A stretch of 47,755 nt of DNA from Actinomadura sp. HBU206391 (GTDB lineage: Bacteria > Actinomycetota > Actinomycetes > Streptosporangiales > Streptosporangiaceae). The notes under the pieces were generated by a model that worked only from the letters and a program-made list of their open reading frames with translations, made no database searches and had not been told where the DNA came from. Position numbers and translations under genes: made by a program. Positions 24,193-31,475 of this stretch are shown here, one piece after another; position 1 is the stretch's first letter; every line of letters begins with the position of its first letter. The stretch is taken from NCBI RefSeq assembly GCF_014323665.1, contig NZ_JABVEB010000036.1, forward strand, positions 1 to 47,755, read 5' to 3'.

Positions 24193-24516
24193 TCAACACC
24201 CCTCACAGCCATCCACTTTCGGGTCAACCCACCTGATCGCCCAAAGAGTATGCCGCCCGGTAGTGACCGGGCCGAGAGGGGATCGGACGCGTGGATGCTG
24301 ACGAACCGAGGCTCCGGGAGCGAGAAGCCAGGGGCCGTCGGCCAGGAGGTAGGCGGTTACGCCGCGCGGCGGTGTAGGCGAGCACGAGGTGCAGGTTGCC
24401 GTACATCGCGATCTGCTCGGGCGTCACCTGGCCGTGCGGTTCGACGTCGGCCGCCGCCCGGGTGAGGGGGCGCGGTCGCGGCCGGGATCGTATGCAGGCC
24501 GCGTAGCGGCAGGTTG
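24193..24516. other. Intergenic region between histidine kinase and phosphatase genes
   Basis: About 324 bases. A leftward frame here includes VTPEQIAMYGNLHLVLAYTA, which looks protein-like but matches nothing I recognise and is bounded by low-complexity Arg/Pro; it may be a relic. Nothing else seen. Confidence 0.35.
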
Positions 24517-25692
24517 TCAGGCATGTGCGCGTACTGGTACCTGGGTATGACAGTTTGCGGGGAAGCTGATCCCGATGGAGAGGCCGCCGCACGGGCGCGC
24601 GTGTGCGGTGATGTCAGCGCCGTGCGCTGTCGCGATGGCGCGGACGATCGAAAGGCCGAGGCCGTGGTGGCCATCGCTGCGCGCTGTCCGTTCGCCGAGC
24701 CGCTGGAAGGGCTCGAAGAGCGGGCCGACCTGCTGCGGGGAGATGACCGGTCCGGTATTGATCACCGAGACGAACGCTCGCCCGGCCCTGGTCTCGGTCG
24801 CGACTTCCACGTGGCCGCCGGTCACGTTGTGGTGCACGGCGTTGTCGACGAGATTGGCGATCAGGCGTGCGGCCAGCGCGGGGTCGCCCGCGGACGGGGC
24901 GGGCGCGATCCGGGTATCGATGCGCACGCCGCGCGCGTCCGCCTCGAATTGTGATGAGTCGAGGGCCTGACGGGCGAGATCGGACAGATCGAAGGGCTCC
25001 TGGCGGTCGAGACCACGCTCGCTGCTGGCCAGCGTGAGCAGAGCTTCCAGCAGCCGCCCCTGGTCCTTGCTGATCGCGACCACTCGCTCCGAGGTCGCCC
25101 GGTAGGACTCCAGCGTGGCCTCACGGTCGGTGAGTGTCTCCTCGAGGAGCGCACGCTCCAGGGTGAGCGGCGTGCGCATTTCATGTGCGGCGTTGGCGAC
25201 GAAGCGCTTGTGCGCGTTGAGGGCGGTCTCCAGACGGCCGAGCAGGCCATCGACGGTGTCGGCGAGGTCTTTCAGCTCATCGCGGGGTCCTGTGACGGCG
25301 AGCCGTTCGTGCACGTTACGAGCGGAGATCTGCTGGACCGTGGCCGTCATCGTGCGCAGTGGCCGCAAGACACGTCCGGCGACCAGCCAGCCCAGCGCGA
25401 TCGAGATCATCACCATGATCGCGAGAGCGATCCCGGACTGCGTCAGTAGCTCGCGCAGCTGTGCTCCCTTGAGTCGGTTCAGATTCTCGCGGATTTCCGG
25501 CCCTCTGTCGTCGTACACAATGACGACCCACTTGGCGCGGCGCATGAGCCCGTAAGTGATCGTGAGAAGGACCGCACCGGAGATCGTGAAAAGTGCGCCG
25601 TACAAGGCCGTGAGACGCATGCGCACGGTCCAGAGTGAAAGATGAGGGGAGACGCGTGGGCGGAGCAGGTCACGAAGGCGCATGGGCATCAC
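24517..25692 (-). CDS. Two-component sensor histidine kinase
   Basis: A 391-residue membrane kinase: two helices (about 28-50 and 86-107), a HAMP linker (108-160), the H-box NAAHEMRTPLT with phospho-His170, an N-box NLVDNAVHHN near 285, and G-boxes DGHHGLGLSIVRAIA near 350. The extracytoplasmic loop is only about 35 residues, so the signal may be sensed in the membrane. It overlaps the end of the response-regulator gene (starts GTG 25692, ATG 25689 or 25683). Together they probably control the divergent ABC operon. Confidence 0.93.
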   Translation of the reverse strand: MMPMRLRDLLRPRVSPHLSLWTVRMRLTALYGALFTISGAVLLTITYGLMRRAKWVVIVYDDRGPEIRENLNRLKGAQLRELLTQSGIALAIMVMISIALGWLVAGRVLRPLRTMTATVQQISARNVHERLAVTGPRDELKDLADTVDGLLGRLETALNAHKRFVANAAHEMRTPLTLERALLEETLTDREATLESYRATSERVVAISKDQGRLLEALLTLASSERGLDRQEPFDLSDLARQALDSSQFEADARGVRIDTRIAPAPSAGDPALAARLIANLVDNAVHHNVTGGHVEVATETRAGRAFVSVINTGPVISPQQVGPLFEPFQRLGERTARSDGHHGLGLSIVRAIATAHGADITAHARPCGGLSIGISFPANCHTQVPVRAHA

Positions 25693-26344
25693 ATATCCGG
25701 TAACCGCCCTGCTGGACGGTCTCGATCACCGGTGGCGGGCCGAGCTTGGACCGCAGCCGGTTCATCGTGGCCTTGACGGTGGTCGTGAACGGGTCGGCCG
25801 CCTCGTCCCACACCCGTTCCAGCAGCTCCTCGGCGGACACGACACGGCCGTCGGCCCCGAGCAGGTACTCCAGAACCGCGAACTCCTTCGGGCTCAGCGC
25901 CAGGCGCATTCCCGCCCGGGTCGCGATCCGCTGCGCCGAATCCAGCCGCAGATCACCGCGGACGAGGACCGGCGGCAGCGCCGGCTGCGCCCGGCGGCCG
26001 AGCGCCCGGACCCGGGCAACGAACTCAGCGTACGCGAACGGCTTCGGCAGATAGTCGTCGGCGCCGAGGCTCAGGCCCGACACCCGGTCGGCGATCGTGC
26101 CGGAGGCGGTCAGCATCAGGACGCGGGTACGGCGCGTCCGGCTCACCAGGGAGCGGCACACATCGTCGCCGTGGACGGCGGGCAGATCCCGGTCGAGGAC
26201 GACGACGTCGTAGTCCAGCAGCGAGGTCCGCTCGATGGCCGCCTCGCCGTCGTGAACCACGTCGACGGCCATGCCCTCGCGGCGCAGGACCCTCGCCACG
26301 GACGCCGCGAGCTCGGCGTGATCCTCGGCCACCAGCACTCTCAT
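25670..26344 (-). CDS. OmpR/PhoB-family response regulator
   Basis: A 224-residue regulator: receiver domain with acidic residues E7/D8 and phospho-Asp51 (VVVLDRDLP), Lys in LPKPF, then a winged-helix DNA-binding domain (about 128-220: LALSPKEFAVLEYLLGADG, TTTVKATMNRLRSKLG). Its partner kinase overlaps the 3' end. The divergent intergenic region holds four heptamers spaced by one helical turn, the expected target for this class. Confidence 0.95.
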   Translation of the reverse strand: MRVLVAEDHAELAASVARVLRREGMAVDVVHDGEAAIERTSLLDYDVVVLDRDLPAVHGDDVCRSLVSRTRRTRVLMLTASGTIADRVSGLSLGADDYLPKPFAYAEFVARVRALGRRAQPALPPVLVRGDLRLDSAQRIATRAGMRLALSPKEFAVLEYLLGADGRVVSAEELLERVWDEAADPFTTTVKATMNRLRSKLGPPPVIETVQQGGYRICDAHAPS

Positions 26345-26370
26345 CGTGTAATCAGACTAACCACTGCCGC

Positions 26371-26411
26371 GGTCACAGCCGGGTCACAGGAGCTCTGACC
26401 GTGGTGTGACC
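26371..26411. promoter_or_regulatory. Symmetric heptamer array, probable response-regulator binding region
   Basis: GGTCACA at 26371-26377 and 26382-26388 (11-bp period), then in the opposite sense TCTGACC at 26394-26400 and TGTGACC at 26405-26411 (again 11 bp). Two direct pairs facing each other in the 125-bp gap between regulator and lipoprotein genes. A TAGAAA at 26422 could be the -10 of the rightward operon. Confidence 0.65.
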
Positions 26412-26469
26412 GCCCGTTGCCTAGAAATGGCCTCCAGCGCCCATCCACTGACGCGAAGGAGACCATCGC

Positions 26470-26985
26470 ATGTCCAAGGCGAAGCCGAAACGGGCCCTGG
26501 CGCTGCCGCTGGTGGCGCTCGCGATCTTCCTGCCGGTGCTCGCGGCCTGCGGTGAATCGGACGACTCTTCCGGCGGTTCGGGCACGGCAGCGGACGGTGG
26601 TGCCACTGGTAAGGACAACGACCAGTATGTGAAGTTCGCGCAATGCATGCGCCAGAACGGAGTCCCGGAGTGGCCTGACCCCATTGACGGGACGAAGTTC
26701 CGTCTCAAGCTGGGAACCGTTGACCCCAACTCGCAGCAGTTCAAGGCCGCGTCGCAGGCATGCAAGTCATTGGCGCCGCCGGGATGGGACGGCTCCCGGC
26801 AGGACCCGGCCAATCAGGCCCGCGCGCTGAAGTACGCGCAGTGCATGCGCAAGAACGGGGTGCCTCAGTTCCCCGACCCTCAGGGCGGAGCACTGGACCT
26901 GGGTGACATCAATCCCGACTCGCCGCAGTTCAAGGCCGCGGCGCAGAAATGCCAGTCATTGCGGCCGGCGGGTGGTGGGGGATGA
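26470..26985 (+). CDS. Lipoprotein with duplicated Cys-containing motif
   Basis: A 171-residue lipoprotein (lipobox LAAC near residue 27). The mature part holds two copies of one unit: KFAQCMRQNGVPEWPDP ... FKAASQACKSL and KYAQCMRKNGVPQFPDP ... FKAAAQKCQSL, each with two Cys likely forming a disulfide. Genes of this type typically precede a peptidoglycan-binding adaptor and MacB-like ABC genes in actinomycetes. AAGGAG lies 9 nt before the ATG. Its stop overlaps the next start (ATGA), so translation is coupled. Function unknown; perhaps an accessory of the efflux pump. Confidence 0.88.
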   Translation: MSKAKPKRALALPLVALAIFLPVLAACGESDDSSGGSGTAADGGATGKDNDQYVKFAQCMRQNGVPEWPDPIDGTKFRLKLGTVDPNSQQFKAASQACKSLAPPGWDGSRQDPANQARALKYAQCMRKNGVPQFPDPQGGALDLGDINPDSPQFKAAAQKCQSLRPAGGGG

Positions 26986-28175
26986 GCACCGATGTCAATG
27001 AGGCCGGTATGCCCGGTGCCGAGGACAACGCCCCCGGCATCCCGGTTCCGGACCGCCGGAAGCCGCGCCGGCGCAGACGGCCGAAGGTGCTCGCCGGGAC
27101 GGGCGTCCTGGTGCTGCTGGTCGCCGCGGGTGTCGCCGCCGCCGTCATGGATCCCTTCGATGACGAGGACGCCCAGCCCGCGTCCTCGACCGATGGCACC
27201 TCGCTGGCGGCCGTACGGGAAGGACCGCTGTCCACGCAGGTGACGCAGAGTGGGACGCTCTCGTACGCGGCCCATGGTGACGGAACCCCGTACGCGGTGG
27301 TCAACCAGGCCGAGGGCATCTACACGTGGGTCCCCGGCGAGGGCAAGGAGATCGACTGCGGCAAGACCCTCTACCGGGTGGACGAGAAACCGCTGGCGCT
27401 GATCTGCGGCGGCACACCGGCTTACCGCGCTCTGTCGGAGGGCGACAAGGGCCGCGAGGTGCGCGACCTCAACGAGAACCTCGTGAGACTCGGGTACGCC
27501 GAGAAGTCCGAGCTCGATCCCGACTCGGACTACTACGGATCGGAGACCGCGGAGGCGGTCACCGAACTGCAGGACGAGCTGGGCGTCGAGGAAACCGGGA
27601 GACTGAATCTCGGGGACGCCGTATTCCTGCCCGGTCCGCTCCGGGTGACGAAGGCGATGGCCAAGGCCGGAACGCGGGCGGCGGCGGGAGCCCAGGTGGC
27701 CCAGACCACCTCGGCCAGGCGCCAGGTGACGGTGGAACTCGACCCCGGTCAGCAGACCCAGGTCAAGGTCGGTGACCGTGCCCAGATCACGCTTCCGGAC
27801 AACAGGACGACCCCGGGCAAGGTGAGCCGCATCGGGACGGTCGCGAAATCCGGTGACGACAAGAAGGACACGTCCGGCTCCACGATCCCGGTGTACATCA
27901 CGCTCACGCGTCCCAAGGACGCGGGGAAACTGGACGAGGCCCCGGTTCAGGTACAGATCACAACCGACGGGGTCAAGAAGGCGCTGACCGTCCCGGTCAC
28001 CGCGCTCATGGGCAAGGCCGGAGGCGGCTACGTCGTCGAGGTGGCCGACCCTGCGGGTGGCCAGCGGCGCCGTCCGATTCCCGTGACGCTCGGCATGTTC
28101 GACAACGACAACGGGCTCGTGCAGGTATCCGGGGACCTGTCCGCCGGCGATCAAGTGGTGGTGCCGGCCTCATGA
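26982..28175 (+). CDS. Membrane adaptor with peptidoglycan-binding domain (HlyD/MacA-like)
   Basis: A 397-residue protein with one N-terminal membrane helix (VLAGTGVLVLLVAAGVAAAV, about 38-57). A peptidoglycan-binding-like segment follows (GDKGREVRDLNENLVRLGY near 155-173, LDPDSDYYGSETAEAVTELQ near 180-199), then a beta-barrel/HlyD-like part (VTVELDPGQQTQVKVGDRAQ, near 250) and a C-terminal strand region (ALTVPVTALMG). It is the extracytoplasmic partner of the ABC pump. Starts in an ATGA overlap with the lipoprotein gene and ends in another with the ATPase gene. Confidence 0.88.
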   Translation: MSTDVNEAGMPGAEDNAPGIPVPDRRKPRRRRRPKVLAGTGVLVLLVAAGVAAAVMDPFDDEDAQPASSTDGTSLAAVREGPLSTQVTQSGTLSYAAHGDGTPYAVVNQAEGIYTWVPGEGKEIDCGKTLYRVDEKPLALICGGTPAYRALSEGDKGREVRDLNENLVRLGYAEKSELDPDSDYYGSETAEAVTELQDELGVEETGRLNLGDAVFLPGPLRVTKAMAKAGTRAAAGAQVAQTTSARRQVTVELDPGQQTQVKVGDRAQITLPDNRTTPGKVSRIGTVAKSGDDKKDTSGSTIPVYITLTRPKDAGKLDEAPVQVQITTDGVKKALTVPVTALMGKAGGGYVVEVADPAGGQRRRPIPVTLGMFDNDNGLVQVSGDLSAGDQVVVPAS

Positions 28176-28927
28176 GCACGACTCACGATCAACACGGCCA
28201 GGCTCCCGCGCTCGAGCTGGAAGGCGTCACCAAGATCTACCAAGGACAACCACCCGTGCCCGCGCTGCGGGGCGTGAGCTTCACCGCCCGGCATGGTGAG
28301 CTGGTCGCCATCGTCGGGCCGTCGGGGTCAGGGAAGACCACGCTCTTGCACGTCATGGGGACGCTGGAGCGGCCCACGGACGGGCTGATCCGGATCGACG
28401 GAGTCGACGCGGCGGGGCTCGGCGACCGGCAGCTCGCGGCCTTGCGCGCCCGCTGCATCGGGTTCGTCTTCCAGCAGTTCTTCCTGGCCGAGCACTCCAC
28501 CGCCCTGGAGAACGTCGCGAACGGCCTCCTGTACGCGGGCGTCGAGGTCGGCGAGCGACGGCGCCGTGCCGCTGACGCACTCGATCGTGTCGGGCTCGCG
28601 CATCGCCGCGACTTCCGTCCCACGAAGATGTCCGGAGGTGAGCGCCAGCGCGTGGCCATCGCCCGCGCACTGGTGGGCAGGCCGGCGATCGTGCTCGCCG
28701 ACGAGCCGACGGGCAACCTCGACAGCACTACGGGAGCCTCGATCCTCGAGCTGCTGCGAGAGCTCAACGCCGATGGCGCGACGATCATCGTGATCACGCA
28801 CGACGGTGACCTGGCCGCGCGGCTGCCTCGCCAGGTGCACGTTCTGGACGGCCGGATCGTCTCCGACGACGGCCCCGGCTCGTTCGCCGGCTCGGGTGCG
28901 TACAGCAGGCCAGGAAAGGTGGAGTGA
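28172..28927 (+). CDS. ABC transporter ATP-binding protein (MacB/LolD type)
   Basis: A 251-residue ATPase: Walker A GPSGSGKTTLL (near residue 50), Q-loop QQFFLAEHSTALENV (about 106), signature MSGGERQRVAIARAL (about 153), Walker B IVLADEPTG (about 172) and H-loop VITHDG. It powers the FtsX-type permease encoded 2 nt downstream. Fourth-class (MacB/LolCDE) transporters act mechanically on periplasmic/outer substrates, here probably to expel peptides or antibiotics, or to respond to envelope stress. Confidence 0.95.
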   Translation: MSTTHDQHGQAPALELEGVTKIYQGQPPVPALRGVSFTARHGELVAIVGPSGSGKTTLLHVMGTLERPTDGLIRIDGVDAAGLGDRQLAALRARCIGFVFQQFFLAEHSTALENVANGLLYAGVEVGERRRRAADALDRVGLAHRRDFRPTKMSGGERQRVAIARALVGRPAIVLADEPTGNLDSTTGASILELLRELNADGATIIVITHDGDLAARLPRQVHVLDGRIVSDDGPGSFAGSGAYSRPGKVE

Positions 28928-28928
28928 C

Positions 28929-30164
28929 ATGCGGCTCCCATCCCATCTCGTGCCGGCACGCTTGCGCGCCGGAGACCAGGCCCGGGTGGCGAGCACCGGG
29001 CTGCGTGCCCGGCCACTGCGGGCGGGGCTATCCGCGCTCGGGATCGCGATCGGCACCACGGCGATCGTCGCGGTTCTCGGGCTGTCGTCGTCGTCCCAGG
29101 CCGGTCTGCTGGCGGAGATCGACCGGCTCGGCACGAACCTGCTGACCGCCAAGACCGGCCAGAGTTTCACCCAGGAGGAAGCGGTCATGCCGGTCGCCGC
29201 GCCCGCCCGGGTGTCGCGGCTCGGGTCCGTCGAGGAGGTGGCACATACCGGCACGGTCAGCGACGCGAAGGTGTACCGGAGCCCGTTGATACCTCCGATC
29301 AACACCAACGGGCTGAAGGTCCAGGCGGCGAGTTTGAACCTGCCGCGGGTGGCCGGCGCCGGCGTCGCCCATGGCCGCTGGCTCAACGAGGCGACGGCGA
29401 CGCAGCCTGCCGTCGTGCTCGGCGCGGCGGCCGCGGAACGACTGGGGATCAGCCGCGTCTATCCCGGGCAGCGAGTGTGGCTGGACGGGCAGTGGTTCTA
29501 TGTCGCCGGGACTCTCACCCCGGCGACGCTCGCGCCGGACATCGACACAAGCGCCCTGGTCGGATATCCGGCGGCGCGGCGCTACCTCGGCCACACCAGC
29601 ATGGCCCGCGGCAGGCTGGCGGACGGCCCGCCGAGCACGCTCTACGTACGGTCGGAGACCGACGCGGTCGGCGAGGTGCAGTCGGTGCTCGCGCAGACCG
29701 CGAACCCGGAGGCGCCGAACGAGGTCGACGTGAGCCAGCCCTCCGATGCGCTCACCGCGCGTGCCGCAGCGAAGGGAGCGTTCAACAGCCTGTTCCTGGG
29801 ACTCGGCGTGGTGGCGCTGCTCGTAGGGGCGGTTGGCGTGGCCAACATCATGATCATCTCTGTCCTTGAGCGCCGCTCGGAGATCGGCCTGCGCCGCGCG
29901 CTCGGGGCGACCCGGGGACAGATCCGCACGCAGTTCCTGTCGGAGGCGATCATGCTGGCGGTCCTCGGTGGTGTGGTCGGCGTGGCCGCCGGGGCCGTGG
30001 CGACCGCGGTGTACGCCGGCGTCAAAGATTGGCCGGTCGTCATTCCCGCCGAGGCGTGGGCGGGCGGTATCGGCTCGGCCGTCGTCATCGGCGCGATCGC
30101 CGGCCTGATGCCCGCCCTGCGCGCCGCCCGGCTCTCACCGACCGAGGCCCTGCGTACGACCTGA
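28929..30164 (+). CDS. FtsX/MacB-type ABC transporter permease
   Basis: A 411-residue permease with the four-helix MacB/FtsX plan: helix 1 at about 35-55 (AGLSALGIAIGTTAIVAVLG), a large extracellular MacB-PCD domain (about 60-285), then three C-terminal helices (VVALLVGAVGVANIMIIS, AVLGGVVGVAAGAVATAV, AVVIGAIAGLMPALRA). The ERRSEIGLRRALGAT motif near 317 is the coupling helix for the ATPase. Starts 1 nt after the ATPase stop and ends the operon; a hairpin follows. Confidence 0.94.
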   Translation: MRLPSHLVPARLRAGDQARVASTGLRARPLRAGLSALGIAIGTTAIVAVLGLSSSSQAGLLAEIDRLGTNLLTAKTGQSFTQEEAVMPVAAPARVSRLGSVEEVAHTGTVSDAKVYRSPLIPPINTNGLKVQAASLNLPRVAGAGVAHGRWLNEATATQPAVVLGAAAAERLGISRVYPGQRVWLDGQWFYVAGTLTPATLAPDIDTSALVGYPAARRYLGHTSMARGRLADGPPSTLYVRSETDAVGEVQSVLAQTANPEAPNEVDVSQPSDALTARAAAKGAFNSLFLGLGVVALLVGAVGVANIMIISVLERRSEIGLRRALGATRGQIRTQFLSEAIMLAVLGGVVGVAAGAVATAVYAGVKDWPVVIPAEAWAGGIGSAVVIGAIAGLMPALRAARLSPTEALRTT

Positions 30165-30183
30165 CCCTTGGTCGGTGAGTTGC

Positions 30184-30225
30184 GGCGAATCCACCCCTGG
30201 CGATCTTCAAATGGGTGGATTCGCC
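30184..30225 (+). terminator. 13-bp hairpin terminator after the ABC operon
   Basis: GGCGAATCCACCC (30184-30196) and GGGTGGATTCGCC (30213-30225) form a perfect stem with a 16-nt loop, 20 nt past the permease stop. A second 10-bp repeat (30134-30143 with 30170-30179) spans the stop codon itself. Confidence 0.65.
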
Positions 30226-30449
30226 ACGAGTCAGCATGCCGCTCGGCCGGATCGAACGCCGCCAGGTCCTCGGAGGACTGATTAACGAGTACGAAAGAGC
30301 CGCTACCGAGCCACGGCGAGCACTCCGAAAGTGCATCGGCTTGCGGTGACAAATGCCGGCTGGCCCTTCACCGACCAGCCGGCCAGACAAAAGCGCTTCA
30401 CCAAACGTCAAGAATGCGCTATTGTATCCCTTGGTGTGCCGGGAAGCCT

Positions 30450-30492
30450 GGTCGGCGATGTAGGACGTGCTGCAAGAAGCACGTCTCCGACC
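30450..30492. other. Two-part stem-loop in the leader of the flotillin operon
   Basis: Outer arms GGTCGG (30450-30455) and CCGACC (30487-30492) enclose inner arms GACGTGC (30464-30470) and GCACGTC (30479-30485) with an 8-nt loop. Could be an RNA structure or a nested operator. Function unknown. Confidence 0.35.
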
Positions 30493-30750
30493 TGGAAGGC
30501 TGATGAGCGGATGCACGCACACCTCCGGATACGAGTATCGCAGCGCATCGCGCCCTCACCGCGGTCCCATCGTTTCCAGCCCGGACCGCATCCCTGCCTG
30601 CTCTCGGTGTTTCCGTTCCACGATACGCAATGACCGCTTTCGGTCACGTGTGCGTTAGCTGAGCCACTCGCTCATCTCTTTCTTCACAGGCCCGCGTTCC
30701 GCGCGATGGGCCTGGTCGACCATGCCATTAACGCAGAAAAGCGTATTCAC

Positions 30751-31431
30751 ATGAGCGAATTCTTTGATGCTGCCCTGAGTTTTCCAGCGGTTCTGTTCAG
30801 TTTCGCGCTGCTGGTGGTCGCCGGGTACTGGGCCGTGGTCCTGCTCGTGGGCCTGGGATTCGACGCCCTTGACGCCGATGCCGATACAGGGGCCGGCGCC
30901 GACGTCGAGGGCGGCGGCTTCGGCGGCTTCCTGGCGGCCTCGGGGCTCGGTGGTGTCCCGGCCACGGTGACGCTGTCGCTGCTGATCTGCATGGCCTGGT
31001 TCGTGAGCCTCACGGGTTCGGTGCTGGTCCGCGGCGTCGGCGGCGCGGTGGTGCACGCGGTGCTGGCCGTCGCGGTGCTGTTCGCCGCCTTGGCGGCGGC
31101 CTGGCTCGGCACGCGGACGCTGGTCGTGCCGCTGCGCCGGGTGTTCCCGAGCGTGGCAGAGCCGTCTCGGCGGGACTTCGTGGGTTTGATGTGCGTCATC
31201 CGTACCGTCCGGGTCGGGCCCGGCTTCGGCCAGGCCGAGGTCACCGCGGCCGACGGCTCGTCGGCGATCGTGCAGGTCCGGCAGCCGAGCGCGGACCTGG
31301 CGGGAGGCGCGGACGGTATGGGCCTCACGGCGGGCAGCACCGCACTGATCTTCGACTACGACGCGGCCGGTGAGTGCTTCTGGGTCATGCCCTACGAGGC
31401 ACCGCCACCTCTGGACGGCCCGGCCACCTGA
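30751..31431 (+). CDS. YqiJ-like membrane protein with OB-fold
   Basis: A 226-residue membrane protein resembling E. coli YqiJ, the usual companion of the YqiK flotillin. Three hydrophobic segments (about 10-33, 70-90, 97-121) are followed by a soluble OB-fold-like domain (about 140-215: GLMCVIRTVRVGPGFGQAEV, TALIFDYDAAGECFWVMPY). An acidic/glycine linker (DALDADADTGAGADVEGG) separates the first two helices. The ATG at 30751 lacks a clear ribosome site; an upstream in-frame ATG at 30706 exists. The flotillin gene follows 44 nt later. NfeD/YqiJ proteins are thought to assemble with flotillins in membrane platforms. Confidence 0.8.
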   Translation: MSEFFDAALSFPAVLFSFALLVVAGYWAVVLLVGLGFDALDADADTGAGADVEGGGFGGFLAASGLGGVPATVTLSLLICMAWFVSLTGSVLVRGVGGAVVHAVLAVAVLFAALAAAWLGTRTLVVPLRRVFPSVAEPSRRDFVGLMCVIRTVRVGPGFGQAEVTAADGSSAIVQVRQPSADLAGGADGMGLTAGSTALIFDYDAAGECFWVMPYEAPPPLDGPAT

Positions 31432-31475
31432 TCCCCGCGCCCCTTGCCCATCCCCCCAATAGACAGGGATCTTCG

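Larger units (their letters stand above)
30165..30750. other. Long intergenic leader before the YqiJ-flotillin-ATPase operon
   Basis: About 586 bases. It holds the terminator hairpin (30184-30225), a two-part stem-loop (30450-30492) and an AT-richer section just before 30751. No gene is supported on either strand. Confidence 0.5.

Noticed and set aside
30331..30633. 100-residue rightward frame in the flotillin-operon leader
   Set aside because: No family likeness, no ribosome site, and it crosses the stem-loop; taken as chance.
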